From positions 1-64,000 of the forward strand of contig JAHDYR010000016.1 of assembly GCA_019828565.1 (NCBI GenBank): a DNA stretch of 64,000 nt. Direction: 5' to 3'. Position numbers and translations under genes: made by a program. A model generated the notes under the pieces. The model was not told the DNA's origin, made no database searches, and saw only the letters and a program-made list of their open reading frames with translations. Shown here piece by piece: positions 49,729-60,402 of this stretch; the stretch's first letter is position 1, and each line of letters opens with the position of its first letter. This DNA comes from Carpediemonas membranifera (taxonomy: Eukaryota; Fornicata).

Positions 49729-51870
49729 CTACTGGCCGCGCTTCCGCCTTGCCTCGACTCTTACTGAGTCATCAAACGCGACGACGACGTCCATCGAGTC
49801 GTAATTCAGGTCAGTCCCAACGACATGATCCTCCTTCGCCTTCTCGACGATGTCGTAGCACTTGTCTCCCTTGAGCACCTTAGACAAGGACCAGATGACG
49901 ACCTTGGAGTTCACACCAGCGACGATAAACCGCTCCATACCCCGCCCCGTGTTGAAACGGGCGGGTGTGAAGTTGATCTGAAGGTGGCCGCCCATCGCTG
50001 CGACGTCGGCGGGGCTGAGCGAGAGACGGTAGGGCCGCTTCTGGTCAACGGGCACGGACTTCTGGAAGCCGGTCTGGGTGGAGCCCTGAATGCTCGTGCT
50101 CAGCAGCATGACGTAGCGCTTGGTCGTGGCCAGGACCCACTTGCCGTCCTTGGTGACATCGACGCCGATGATCGCGTCGCCAGTGCCCGGGTAGTTCGTC
50201 TTCGCTCTCTTGTCGTATGCGTTGAACAACTTGACTTCGCCCTTGGCGGTGCCGATGACGAGGTTACCCTCAGCGGTGACGGCCGAGCACGACAGCTGCT
50301 GGTTCGACCGGTACTGGTAGGACTGAGCGGCAACCATCTTATTGTCTCCGGCCAAGCGCGGGTCCATTAGGAAGAACGACGTCTTGTTCAGTCCACCGAA
50401 CAGCTGCTCCTGCGAGCGCTCGTCGTCCTTGGTGTGGGCGAAGATGTTGTCGATGTTGAAGTCGACGCCGTCCTTGTTCGCCTTGTACTCCTCGACGATC
50501 TGGCCCCTCTCGACGTCCATGACGTACGCAGACCTCTTATCATCGCCCAGAACGATCATCTTGGCGTCCTGCTGCCTCAGCATCATCTGCTTCGGTGTGA
50601 TCATGCGACCCTGGCGATCGGCGACGTTCCAGCTGATCTCGTTATCCTCATCGTCGGGTGCTGCGAAGAAGCTGTCAGCGTTGGTCTTAATACGCTCGAA
50701 AGTCGACCCACGTGTGACGAACGCGACTCCGCTTGACTTGGATGCCATGACACCCGTGATGGCGTCCCTCTTGTCGCCGGGCGACGGCGAATAGACAACC
50801 TCCTTCTCGTCGTCGAAGGCGGAGTCGTACTCAAGATCAGAGTCGTGGAAGTCGCTGCCGTACTCGGTGTCCATGTCGATGTCGACGTCCTCCATCGCTC
50901 GGGCGAGGTAGTCGATCTCGGCCTGCTTCTTGTTGTCGGCTGCCTTATAGCCGGCTGCTTCGCGGGTCTTGATGACGAGGCGGCGGGTGACGAGGTCACG
51001 CAGGGCCTCGTAATCACCGAGGTTCTTGATGTCGAGGGCGACGACAAGATAGGGGTCGTCGGCGCCAGTTGGGACCTTGTTGAGGTTCACGAGGAACATA
51101 AACCGCTGTGTCTTCGACTCGAACTTCGGGTACATGGCGTCGTTGATGGGGAGAAGCGTTTGTCCCATGTCGCCCGTCTTGATGACGAGGTAGCACTCCC
51201 ACGCCTCATAGCCGGACCTGTCCTCGAGCTCGGCCACAGTAACTCTAGTGTTGGCGGTGAGAAGCTCCCAAGAGCGGCCGTGCTCGTCCTTGGCGCCCAT
51301 CAGGTCGGCCGAGCATGAGAAGAGAACCTCTGTCGGATCCAGAGTCGGGACGGGGCCCCAGGGCATGGGGAGGGTGAAGCGGGTCGGCTCATGTCCAGAG
51401 CTGATGAGCGGGGCGAGGATGCGGTCAGCCTCGGCCAGTGAGACGTCGGCGTTGGGAATTCCGTCTCGGACGGAGACAACGGCGCCGGCAATGAGCTGCT
51501 TGAGTCTGTTGTACTCGTCCTCATCGCCCTCCTCCATGCCGAACACAAAACGGCGGTTGTTGACGCTGAAGGCGACGCCAATGACGTCTCTTGCCTCGTA
51601 TGTCGAAGGCACCACTGCGGGAACCACGGCAAAGCGGATGGAATTGGTCATTTCATCCTCCTCATCGACGTATTCCTCGGCACTGCGCTCGATTGTGATG
51701 TGATAGGGGCTCGTGGGGTCCAGCTCGTCCTCGGGGGACTCCAAGCGGAGCTGGCAGTTCTGATAGAGTACCTTGGCGCTGCTGCCTTGAACCACAGCAT
51801 AAAGAGTCCCTTCAAAGCTGTTTTTGTTCCGTTTGAAGAAGGAGATGAAGCGACTGCCTCGTCCGAACAT
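49729..51870 (-). CDS. VID27-like protein
   Basis: A 713-residue protein of the VID27 family, named for a yeast gene linked to vacuole import and degradation; molecular role unclear. The N-terminal part (about 1-210) begins MFGRGSRFISFFKRNK. The middle is acidic (about 330-370) and leads to the conserved C-terminal part: GVDFNIDNIFAHTKDDERSQEQLF, then TSFFLMDPRL, and WD-like blades such as LVIGTAKGEVKLFN and DVTKDGKWVLATTKRYVMLL, ending CYDIVEKAKEDHVVGTDL. The FFLMDPR and GEVKLF strings are typical of the family. The start is the ATG at 51870. Confidence 0.88.
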   Translation of the reverse strand: MFGRGSRFISFFKRNKNSFEGTLYAVVQGSSAKVLYQNCQLRLESPEDELDPTSPYHITIERSAEEYVDEEDEMTNSIRFAVVPAVVPSTYEARDVIGVAFSVNNRRFVFGMEEGDEDEYNRLKQLIAGAVVSVRDGIPNADVSLAEADRILAPLISSGHEPTRFTLPMPWGPVPTLDPTEVLFSCSADLMGAKDEHGRSWELLTANTRVTVAELEDRSGYEAWECYLVIKTGDMGQTLLPINDAMYPKFESKTQRFMFLVNLNKVPTGADDPYLVVALDIKNLGDYEALRDLVTRRLVIKTREAAGYKAADNKKQAEIDYLARAMEDVDIDMDTEYGSDFHDSDLEYDSAFDDEKEVVYSPSPGDKRDAITGVMASKSSGVAFVTRGSTFERIKTNADSFFAAPDDEDNEISWNVADRQGRMITPKQMMLRQQDAKMIVLGDDKRSAYVMDVERGQIVEEYKANKDGVDFNIDNIFAHTKDDERSQEQLFGGLNKTSFFLMDPRLAGDNKMVAAQSYQYRSNQQLSCSAVTAEGNLVIGTAKGEVKLFNAYDKRAKTNYPGTGDAIIGVDVTKDGKWVLATTKRYVMLLSTSIQGSTQTGFQKSVPVDQKRPYRLSLSPADVAAMGGHLQINFTPARFNTGRGMERFIVAGVNSKVVIWSLSKVLKGDKCYDIVEKAKEDHVVGTDLNYDSMDVVVAFDDSVRVEARRKRGQ

Positions 51871-52044
51871 CGTTTTTCAGTCTGCAGCCAGGGGTGACAA
51901 AAACGTGTCGCGTTTGTCAGCCCAGATCTGATGGGAGCCAGGACAAGTGTTCGTGAGCGCGGAATTGCTCCTCAACTCCGTTATTAACATGTGCAGTTTA
52001 TGTCAAATCGAAATTCACGACGCTTCTTCCAACTCTCATCCGTG

Positions 52045-53038
52045 ATGTACAGCACGATAGATGACAACACTAATGCCGATAATATGTACTCTTCGATGTG
52101 GATAAGTTCAGTTTGTCACCGCGGCCCAAATAGTTCTAACCTAGATCAAGGAGATCATTCGCGCAAGCTTTGACAACGAACGGCAGACAGAAGGCCTATC
52201 ACTGGAGCTCCTGGACACTCTCTGCAGCTCCATAGTCTTCGATGACTACCTTGTTTCCCTGACGCTCTACTTCACGGGGTACCACCACATCGCCCTCCTC
52301 CTGCGGCCCCCGCATGCCAGCATCTATGAGCAGAACCCTCCGCCATCAGTCTATGAGCAGCATCCTTCGTTCAAGTTGACCGACGTCGACATTAGCCGCA
52401 TCACTGTGGCCCCGGGTGAGCTCACGGACTACCACTCGGCACCCAAGGACGTCGTCGCAGTGCTCGCCCGCACATTCGATATCCAGAAGGCGACCAAGTG
52501 GCTGGCCGTGGCATTACAGGGCCTCTCCCAGGACTACGCCCGCGTCCTCCTTTCCTTCCGGGCCCAGCGGACGGACCTGCTCAAGGAGAGGCACTTCGCG
52601 GACACCTTCTACTTCGCCTCGGTCGGGTTGATCCGATCGGTGTTCCCCAACAAGCTGTGGCCTCTGATGACGGCCGAGCTCCAGCGGGTGGTGGGTTCGA
52701 ATCTCTTTGGAGCGGGCCACAAGGTCGCCGAGCCAGTCATTCGGCCACTGACGAAGAGCACATGTCCCACCGCCAGCATCCGCGAGACTCCGAAGATTGC
52801 CCGGCGTCTGGCGATGAGCCTGAAGACACAGCCCCCGCCCCAGCCCCAATCGCCGACGACGGTCCTCAGGCTGTCCACGGCCCGGTCACCGTTGATCCAG
52901 AGTCTGCTGCCGACCCCGCAGGAGAGCTATGCCGTGAACCGGAAGAAGGCGACGAAGCTCACTATCGGCCTGCCCACTCTCGAGGGGATCGCCACTGCTT
53001 ATCAGGACGACGGGTCGTGGTCCAGTGATGAAGATTGA
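52045..53038 (+). CDS. Protein of unknown function (two exons)
   Basis: Exon 1 (52045-52110) encodes MYSTIDDNTNADNMYSSMW onward. A 34-nt intron (52111-52144; GTTTGT to TCTAACCTAG) joins it to IKEIIRASFDNERQTEG. The product is about 319 residues. Residues 25-200 look like a helical globular domain (LELLDTLCSSIVFDDYLVSL, DYARVLLSFRAQRTDLLKE, DTFYFASVGLIRSVFP). The remainder is proline- and serine-rich with a short conserved-looking end (KKATKLTIGLPTLEGI). I do not recognise a family. The acceptor TCTAACCTAG combines branch-point-like and 3' splice signals. Confidence 0.55.
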
Positions 53039-53222
53039 TTGAGCTGTGTACAATACCCCAATTTCGTGACCGAGTCGTCGGACACACTGTAAACTACACC
53101 TGGTGACGGGGCAAATGGCCGGCCTGCGTTGCTGAACAGCGATCTTGCGCTGCTACGTGTCGTCGCAGTGGGCATGTCAAGCAGGGGCCGCGGGTTTAAG
53201 TCAACCGAGTCACGGCGCCGCG

Positions 53223-56200
53223 ATGTCCTCCCTGAGCGATTCGAGCACTGAGCTCACGCAAAGCGAGTCGGTAACAAGCGATGATGGGTTCAGTGATGAG
53301 GATTTCAAGCCAGAATCGCCAAAGAGGCTCGAGCCCGTCCGCAATGCTTCGCCGATGTATTCCTTCCTTGCTGACGACGATGGCAACGCCTCGAGCGACA
53401 ACGATGTAGATATCGGCCGTGCTGTGAACTTCAGTGGTTTTGAAACCGTTACCGACGTGGTAACACCGCCAAACGTCTCCCGCCTGCTATCGATAGACTC
53501 GATGCGCCAGGACAGGACGACCGGGTCGGCATTATCCCGCCTGGAGATGCTCATGCACACCCCCGGGGCAAGGAAAGGGACGCCAGTTGCCCTGAGGAAA
53601 AGACCGCCCGCCATTGGGAGCGTGTCGACTCCAATGTCACCTCTGTACGCTGGCCGAGGTCTCCCGTCTATACTTGGGGCACATCAGCCGGCTATGGCCC
53701 GAACCAAGTCCACAGGTAACTTCCAAGCAACCACCCGCCGCACCCGTCGCAGGAAAGCGAACGACTCCGACTTCATTGCTTCAGACGACAGCCTGGACAG
53801 CTTCGTAGTGTCGGGTGATGAGACTGTAGACGTCGAGGAGGTCGCCTCTGTGACAGAGGAGGACGTACTGCCCACCCCGCCCCCGTCCCCACCGCCACGC
53901 CGAGCACGACAGCGCCGTATGGTGCTCAACGACTCCGAGACAGAGTCGGATAGAGTCTTCACTCGTACGCAATCGATGGTCCAGAGCACGGTGTTCTTGG
54001 AGTCGGACAACGAGGTGCAGCAGGTCTCCGGGATTGAGGAGACAGACGCATCGGTGTACTCGCTGACAGAGGAGGAGAGTGAAGAGGAGCGCCCAGTGAT
54101 ACGGACGACACTCAAGGAGATCCGTGAGTTCGTCAAATCTGGAGCAATTGGGGAGGATATTGCGAAGCTGATCGTTGCCAGTGCGAAGATGACACTCAAA
54201 CTGCAAGCCAGCGCCAAGGATGTCGACACAAGTGAGATCGCAGAGCAGATCCGGGATATCATGCCGCGACCGCTCTATGGCTATCAGATTGCGGGTGTCC
54301 TATGGCTTCGACTCCTGCGTGCCCACGGGTTGGGCTGCATCCTCGCCGATGACATGGGGCTCGGCAAGTGTCTCGGCAAGGACACACCCGTGCTCATGGC
54401 CGACGGCGAGTTCAAGCCCGTGCAGGATGTTGTCGTCGGGGACATACTGATGGGCGACGACGGCACCCCCAGGACCGTGGGCAGTGTCACCACCGGCCGA
54501 CAGGAGATGGCGCGGGTCAGCCTCCAGGGTGGGGCAAAGTTCACGTGCAACATGGCCCATATCCTCACGGTAGCCCTGCCCGAGCCCCAACGCCTGGTCG
54601 AGGGCAAGGGCTGGGCTGCCGCGGCGTACAGACTCAGCCTGGGTCTGGACGGCGGGGCCACTGCCATCCAGCTCGAGTCCCGGCAGTTCGACACCAGGGC
54701 TGTCGCCGAGGGCTGGCTGGCGTCACTGGCCGGCAACCCCCTCTATGTCCCGGCGGACGGCATCTTCGACATCTCCGTCGAATCCTACTTCGCCCTCCCC
54801 GACGCCATCCGTGCCGAGCTCAAGGCCGTCATCGCCCCCGAGCTCTCCTTCCACGGCCGGGCCGACCCCGCCGTCCCCGTCCACCCATACGTCGTCGGGG
54901 CCTGGCTCGGGGCCGCCTGGGACGACGCCATGCCCGAGGACACCCCCGCCGCGGTCCTCGAGGCGATCGAGGAGCTCCTCCCCAACCGCGACCCCGTCGA
55001 GGCCATGCGTCCGTACGGCAAGCGCGTTCCCCCAGCCATCAAGTACGGGCCCGCCGAGGCCCGGCGCCAGTGTCTGGCCGGCCTGGTCGACACCAACGGC
55101 TACCAGTCCGGCTCCAGGGGTCTGGTCGACGACGCCGCCTTCATGGCCCGCTCCTTGGGTCTGGTGGTGACCAAGTCGGGCGAGATCACGGGCGACCTGA
55201 CCCGCCTTCCTCTGCGGGTTGAGTCCAGTCGCCCCCAGCCTGACCACCACCGCCAAGCCTTCACGGTCGAGCGGCTGCCGGTGGACGACTACTACGGCTT
55301 CACCATCGACGGCAACAGACGTTTCATCATCAACCACGAGATGGTCGTCACCCACAACACCATCCAGGTCCTTGCCCATCTCGCCCTGCTCGCTAGAGAC
55401 GGCGACGTCGGCGTTGACAAGCCTGTCCTCGTCGTAGCGCCCAACAGCACGCTCCGTAACTGGTGTCGCGAAGTTGAGGCCTGGACGAGCTTCAACTGGA
55501 TGCTGCTCCACGGCAAGCCCGACGACAAGACCATCCTGCTGCGGTGGTGGGGCGTCGAAGCCGGGAGGAGCGAGAGCGGTAGGAACAAGACGAAGTACCG
55601 CAATCTGGCGGCCGGTACGGGTCAGGTCATGGATACGACTCGACCGCCGACTGTAGTTGTCACATCGTACGAGCAGCTTACCCGCTCCAAGGGCGTCCGG
55701 CGGGACCTCCAGGACGTACCATGGTCATATCTGGTCGCTGACGAGGCGCAGGCCATCAAGTCGAGCTCGAGTCAGCGATACGCGGCACTGTCCTCGATCC
55801 AGGCCGACCATCGCGTGCTTCTTACTGGGACGCCGATGCAGAACAACTTCGCCGAGTTGCTCTCGCTTCTTGTGTTCATTAACCCCTCGTCACACAAGCC
55901 GCGGCAGGCCCCCAGCCGATCAGACCCTGATGTGGCGAGACTGCTCAGAGTGGTGCTCGCCCCGGTCATGCTCAGACGCCGGAAAACTGAGGTTGTCCGG
56001 CAACTGCCGGAAAAGACTGAGCGGCGAGTGACTGTAGCAATGGGGCGACATCAGAGGCGAGTTTACCAGGAGACGCTCGAGGCGTGCCGGACCAAGCTCA
56101 CTGAGGCTGGCTACAACGGGGCAGGGCCTCTGTCAGTGAAGGCCCGCAGCGTCGTCAGCAACGGCATTATGCTGCTGCGGAAGGCGGCGTGCCACCCAAA

Positions 56201-56999
56201 CCTGGTCGACCCAACCCCCACCGATGAGGACCGACGGACATTGGCCAAGGCCATCATGCTGCACAAGCACGTCCGGGAGCTGGCGGCCAAGGTGCTCAGC
56301 ATGCCGGTGCTGTTGAAGACGCATGTGGCGTCGAATGACGCCATTGAGGAGCTCGCTGAAATCCTGGACCCCCGCGCCTACAAGTCAGGCAACGGGATGT
56401 CAGTGAGGCCGCTTGATTGGACACTAGAGGGCTTATACGCCGCCGCGGGCATCGACATGCACTGGAACCGGCCGGCTGGGGCTAAGGTCGAGCGTGCAGT
56501 GGAGCTGTGCCAGACACACCTCGCGGCAGGAGAGAAGGTTCTGATTTTTAGCCAGTTCCGGATGGTCTTGGACCTCCTCGAGATCAGACTGACTGCTGCG
56601 CACATCCGGTTCATGCGAATTGACGGGCAGACAGACACCGAGGATCGCCAGCCCCTGCTCGACCAGTTCACAGCCGGCCCGCCCGCCGTGATGCTGCTGT
56701 CGACCCGAGCAGGCGGTGTGGGCATCAATGTGACAGCGGCGAACATCGCCATCTTCCACGACCACGACTACAACCCCACCAGTGACCAGCAGGCAGAGGC
56801 GAGGGTGCACCGGATCGGGCAGACAAAGCCGGTGACGGTGTACAAGCTGGTGGCGGGGGACACGATCGATGAGGCCATTCTGAGGATAGCGGCGGGTAAG
56901 GACAGGGTGAACGAGGCGTTGCTCGGGGACGGGGAGGCAGTCGATGACGATGATAACATTCAGCTGGCAGCGTGCTTCTTCAGCAACAAGAGCGGATAA
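53223..56999 (+). CDS. SNF2-family chromatin-remodelling ATPase interrupted by an intein
   Basis: The frame encodes 1258 residues including a 330-residue intein at 383-712; the mature host protein would be about 928. An acidic, serine-rich N-terminus (1-320) precedes the ATPase. Motif I is DDMGLGK, then the intein, then TIQVLAHLALL. It continues with LVADEAQAIKS (motif II), LLTGTPMQNNFAELLSLL (III) and the second lobe: LIFSQFRMVLDLLEIRL, LLSTRAGGVGINVTAANI and QAEARVHRIGQTKPVTVYKL (VI). This is a nuclear DNA-translocating ATPase; the subfamily (Snf2/Isw-like versus Fun30-like) was not resolved. The ATG at 53223 is preferred because the frame to its left lacks ATG. No intron was needed. Confidence 0.95.
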   Translation: MSSLSDSSTELTQSESVTSDDGFSDEDFKPESPKRLEPVRNASPMYSFLADDDGNASSDNDVDIGRAVNFSGFETVTDVVTPPNVSRLLSIDSMRQDRTTGSALSRLEMLMHTPGARKGTPVALRKRPPAIGSVSTPMSPLYAGRGLPSILGAHQPAMARTKSTGNFQATTRRTRRRKANDSDFIASDDSLDSFVVSGDETVDVEEVASVTEEDVLPTPPPSPPPRRARQRRMVLNDSETESDRVFTRTQSMVQSTVFLESDNEVQQVSGIEETDASVYSLTEEESEEERPVIRTTLKEIREFVKSGAIGEDIAKLIVASAKMTLKLQASAKDVDTSEIAEQIRDIMPRPLYGYQIAGVLWLRLLRAHGLGCILADDMGLGKCLGKDTPVLMADGEFKPVQDVVVGDILMGDDGTPRTVGSVTTGRQEMARVSLQGGAKFTCNMAHILTVALPEPQRLVEGKGWAAAAYRLSLGLDGGATAIQLESRQFDTRAVAEGWLASLAGNPLYVPADGIFDISVESYFALPDAIRAELKAVIAPELSFHGRADPAVPVHPYVVGAWLGAAWDDAMPEDTPAAVLEAIEELLPNRDPVEAMRPYGKRVPPAIKYGPAEARRQCLAGLVDTNGYQSGSRGLVDDAAFMARSLGLVVTKSGEITGDLTRLPLRVESSRPQPDHHRQAFTVERLPVDDYYGFTIDGNRRFIINHEMVVTHNTIQVLAHLALLARDGDVGVDKPVLVVAPNSTLRNWCREVEAWTSFNWMLLHGKPDDKTILLRWWGVEAGRSESGRNKTKYRNLAAGTGQVMDTTRPPTVVVTSYEQLTRSKGVRRDLQDVPWSYLVADEAQAIKSSSSQRYAALSSIQADHRVLLTGTPMQNNFAELLSLLVFINPSSHKPRQAPSRSDPDVARLLRVVLAPVMLRRRKTEVVRQLPEKTERRVTVAMGRHQRRVYQETLEACRTKLTEAGYNGAGPLSVKARSVVSNGIMLLRKAACHPNLVDPTPTDEDRRTLAKAIMLHKHVRELAAKVLSMPVLLKTHVASNDAIEELAEILDPRAYKSGNGMSVRPLDWTLEGLYAAAGIDMHWNRPAGAKVERAVELCQTHLAAGEKVLIFSQFRMVLDLLEIRLTAAHIRFMRIDGQTDTEDRQPLLDQFTAGPPAVMLLSTRAGGVGINVTAANIAIFHDHDYNPTSDQQAEARVHRIGQTKPVTVYKLVAGDTIDEAILRIAAGKDRVNEALLGDGEAVDDDDNIQLAACFFSNKSG
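54369..55358 (+). other. Intein (protein-splicing element) with degenerate homing-endonuclease domain
   Basis: A 330-residue in-frame insertion exactly between the lysine and threonine of the SNF2 Walker A motif. It begins with the splice cysteine (CLGKDTPVLMADG). Block A continues KPVQDVVVGDILMGDDG. Block B is FTCNMAHIL with its T and H. Block F/G is VDDYYGFTIDGNRRF then EMVVTHN, giving the penultimate histidine, terminal asparagine and +1 threonine nucleophile. All residues needed for splicing are present. The middle shows one LAGLIDADG-type motif (CLAGLVDTNGYQ) and a weakened first one (VVGAWLGAAWDD) that lacks its acidic residue, so the homing endonuclease is probably dead. GC content resembles the host gene, suggesting long residence. 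Confidence 0.95.
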
Positions 57000-57082
57000 A
57001 CATCTTACACCATTACTACACTGCTTCAGCAGTGGCATGGTCTCGGGCCGAGTGTGGTCGAGTCATGATGACCGAAGCGTGA

Positions 57083-58716
57083 ATGATGGATGAGGATGGG
57101 ACAGCCAATGCTGCGCTGATTGCTGCTTATCGTCTTTCAGTTGGTTCTACGAGTGGAATTCCTGGAGACATTCCTTCTTTAATTGCTTGTGCGTTCAGAG
57201 AACATGTTGGCGAAGAAATACCGCGGACGGCGACTAACTTGACGCTATTCAGACGCATTTTCGGTAACAAAACAATGAAACCCGGTAACACAAGTGCAAA
57301 TCAGCCCGAATCCCTGCTTGCCACGCTCTCCAAGCTCCCCCCTCTCCAACCATCCGCGCAAGCCCTCCTCGACCGCGCCTGCTCGATCCTCACCAGCGGC
57401 CCCCCGATGTCCATGAACGCCGAGCTCGCGGATGGAGAGGAGCTCCCGGCCGCGCTGCACACGCTGAACCAGGGCGCGGTGTGGGCGTGTCTGGTGGGTG
57501 GCGGGGCCAACCCCGACCTCGAGGACAGGGTGCTGAAGAACGCTCGAGAGGAGGAGCCAGACTGGAACGAGATGCAAAACAAGATCCGCAAGGCTCTCAC
57601 CCCCGAGGCCAAGTGCCTCTGGTTCCTCTGCCGCAAGTTCTTCTTCACCTGGAACGTCGCCGATAAGGATGGCGAGAGCTATCAGCTCACTTTGTACGAT
57701 AGATGCTACCACCACCGCATGTACATGGGCCGACTCTTCATGCTCGACACTTACTATCATAGCACTCTCAGTAGAGCCAGAATGCCCAGGGCCCTCGAGG
57801 TCTACATCAGCAAGTTCACCCACATCGCCAGGACACCCAAGGGCCTGTGGGGCTGGGGGGCTAGCACATATAGTCAGCTGGGATTCGTGTCATCTGGGTT
57901 CGTCGACCCGACCCGCCTCACCTTCTCCGCCTGCCCCAAGGTCGCCGAGCTCGAGGCCAGCCTGCCCCCCTGGGAGAAGCACAGGATGGTGACTGGGCTC
58001 TCGCTGCTCCACGACCGCGCGTTCATCCTCACGACTGCGGCGGCTGTAGTTCCGGAAGTCGCGCGGGTCTATTTGTCGGAAATATCCAAAACAGATACAG
58101 CTTCAACCCCGTCGCCGCGCCCACAGGCTTTATCCCAGATCACATCATGCACACGCGGGCAACAGTCATTCTCTTCATGGGCGATCGGCAACTTATTGCC
58201 GGCGATAATGGTCACGGTCAGCTGGGGCTCGGGCACCAGGATCCAGTGACCGGCTTCGTCGACCTGCCTGCCCCATGCCAGCATATCGACCAGATCGTCG
58301 TCAGCGACTACCAGCGTGTGATATATGCCAGCGGCGGGAGTCTTTTGATGTCAGGCTACGTCTCCAAGGAGATAGACCAGTCGGGTGTTGCCCCAGATCA
58401 CACCAAGGGCGACTTCTGCCTCACACCCACCCAGCTCCGGTTCCCCGCCCCAATATCAGCTCTACTCAATTCATACGCCGGTATGGGGTGGGTCAGCGTG
58501 GGCCAGACCTGCTTCAGTGATGGCAGCGGGGTGCATAGCGTGCCGTTCGAGGCTAAGGCGTTTGGGACCTCTGTGATGCATGGGGCGAGGGCAATAGGCT
58601 TCCAGGACCAGGCCGGCCAGTGGTTCATGGTGGACCAGGGTAAGGCGGGGTCGAAGAAGAGGCGGGATTCCAGGGCCATGGATGAGAGTTGGCCCGTTAT
58701 TCCCGTCGCACTTTAA
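57083..58716 (+). CDS. RCC1-repeat-like protein, with a frame change inside
   Basis: Frame one (57083-58249) starts MMDEDGTANAALIAAYR and has an N-terminal helical part. It then has RCC1-like segments (PKGLWGWGASTYSQLGFVS; MVTGLSLLHDRAFILTTA). Frame two, ending at 58716, contains VILFMGDRQLIAGDNGHGQLGLG and the C-terminal blade ending ESWPVIPVAL. The RCC1 pattern G-x-N-x-x-GQLGLG crosses from the first to the second frame between about 58040 and 58150. A small unrecognised intron, a real frameshift or programmed frameshifting could explain this; the best intron candidate (26 nt ending GATACAG near 58101) has a weak donor. The related fragment at 36444-37228 breaks at the same place. RCC1 proteins are often Ran-GTPase regulators, but many protist ones are uncharacterised. 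Confidence 0.6.
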
Positions 58717-59292
58717 ATGCATGCATACAAGACAATGTCAGACTCGCCCGCCTCGCGCAGATTTATCCCAGAGGATCAAGTCATCAGAATCCCCTGTCGT
58801 CAGGGCGTTTCAGCGCTTCTTTCTTTGTGAGGGTAGGGTCGCGCACACACCCGCGTCAGGGGGAGACCTGGGGTCCACTGTGGCGCGGCTGCCCTCCACC
58901 ACCTCCCGATAAATCACCCCGAGCAATCTCTGAAGTCATCAAACTTAGTTTTCAGACCGGCTGCCGTGACATGGCGGGTGGGGGTGACGATACGACTGAC
59001 CCAGATCACCGCATGATAACTAGGCGAAGGCATTGGTGGCGACGTTGGACTAGACGACCGCGATACAACGGTCTGTCAGCTCAGCCGGTAAAGTGACTTT
59101 GGAGTGAATCAAAGTGCATCAATTGATCCCCTGCCTGGGTGCCGCGAGATCGGGTCTCTCCTTGGACGAAGTGAGCTGGCGGAGGACCATCCATCACCGC
59201 TAAGTGATCCCTGTGCCATGCACTTTGACCCTGGCTCTCGTGGCCCCATTTATGGTTTACGAGGGCCATGTATCGCTAACAGTCTCCCCAAG
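58717..59292. other. Intergenic spacer
   Basis: About 575 bases between the RCC1-like and derlin genes. Open frames on the plus strand run through it, but they are out of register with derlin or lack domains. A stretch near 59060-59100 (GTCTGTCAGCTCAGCCGGTA) superficially resembles a tRNA D-arm but no full cloverleaf forms. Nothing else was seen. Confidence 0.5.
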
Positions 59293-59979
59293 ATGATAAG
59301 CAGATCCCCATACCTTGTTCAACAATACTTTAGAATCCCTCCAGTGACGCGTACTATCGTCACACTGCAGCTATTCCTCTCGCTAGCTGCGAAGCTCGGC
59401 TTTCTCGACATAACAGATGTTTTCCTGTCGTGGCCGCTCATTAGGGCCGGTGAGGTGCATCGCCTCATCACATCAGCCCTCTATCTTGGCCCGCTCTCCA
59501 TTTCAGTGCTTTTCCACATCTACCTCTCCTTTTTGAGCACGTCCTCCCAACTCGAACAATACCGCTTCTACCATGCCCCTGCCAAGTACACGTTCGCCCT
59601 CGCCACCGGCGTCGCCATGTTCATGCTCGCCAACAACCTGCCAAGCATCCACTACTACTCGCTCGTAACGCCGCTGTCGATCTTTATCTTGTACCTCAAC
59701 AGCAAATATTCCATGGGTCGCGTCATCGTGCTGGTATTCATGATTCCCTCAGCAGCAGCGCCCTGGGTCATACTCGCCCTCAACGTGCTCCAGGGCTCGC
59801 CAGTGCTGCCCTTACTGACGGCGATCCTCTGCGCCCATGTCTTTTACTGGGTAGACCAGGTGCTGCCCGCCATCACGGCACAGCGGGTTGATCCACTCGA
59901 GACTGTCCGCGCGTCGATCGGGATCAACAAGATCGACTCGCTCTACCGTCGCTGGATCGCGAGAGACCGCATTGACTGA
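59293..59979 (+). CDS. Derlin (ER-associated degradation membrane protein)
   Basis: A pseudo-rhomboid that helps move misfolded proteins out of the ER. From the ATG at 59293 the protein is 228 residues and starts MISRSPYLVQQYFRIPPVTR; the family begins with a short cytosolic lead and the PPVTR motif. Rhomboid-like helices follow: LSWPLIRAGEVHRLITSAL (the WR-like step), ISVLFHIYLSFLSTSSQLEQ, and further segments through WVDQVLPAI. The catalytic serine-histidine pair of rhomboid proteases is absent, as expected. The length is close to the usual 200-260. The long frame upstream is ignored because the family starts at this methionine. Confidence 0.88.
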   Translation: MISRSPYLVQQYFRIPPVTRTIVTLQLFLSLAAKLGFLDITDVFLSWPLIRAGEVHRLITSALYLGPLSISVLFHIYLSFLSTSSQLEQYRFYHAPAKYTFALATGVAMFMLANNLPSIHYYSLVTPLSIFILYLNSKYSMGRVIVLVFMIPSAAAPWVILALNVLQGSPVLPLLTAILCAHVFYWVDQVLPAITAQRVDPLETVRASIGINKIDSLYRRWIARDRID

Positions 59980-60402
59980 TGAAAGTGCCAGATTGATGCA
60001 CCTGGACCGCACTTGTTGATCTTTTAAAATGTTTCACATCAGCCACGGGAGAGTGTTTATACGGCGTGCATGCACCTTCAGGAGATCAAACGGCGATCGG
60101 CAAATCTGACACATTAGGCAGAGGTTGACCCAGCGAATCGTGTCTGGGCCAGCAGATCGACGAGAAACACGGGTCACGGATGACAAATATTCACCCGATC
60201 CCGTGATGAATCTCAGATCTAGTGTGTGAAGTGGTTGGGTCTGACACCTGAGCCGTGCTAGCCCCTGTCACACGCGATACACACGAGTATCCGTTCTGCA
60301 TTGCTTGACTGGACCAGATTGGGCGACACTCCGCTTTGGGAGCAGGATTGCCCGTTCATCGTTGGCCCGCTGAAAGCACCGCGAAGAGCATAAACGACAG
60401 AA
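59980..60402. other. Intergenic spacer
   Basis: About 420 bases, no gene, between derlin and the kinase, both plus strand. No clear promoter box or RNA gene was recognised. Confidence 0.5.

Noticed and set aside
53223-56999. SNF2 gene as a giant-virus insertion because of the intein
   Set aside because: Base composition matches neighbours, flanking genes are ordinary cellular genes, and the N-terminal acidic region is typical of nuclear proteins; no other virus-like gene lies nearby.
59060-59135. tRNA-like stretch
   Set aside because: Only a D-arm-like segment is present; no acceptor stem or anticodon arm can be paired.
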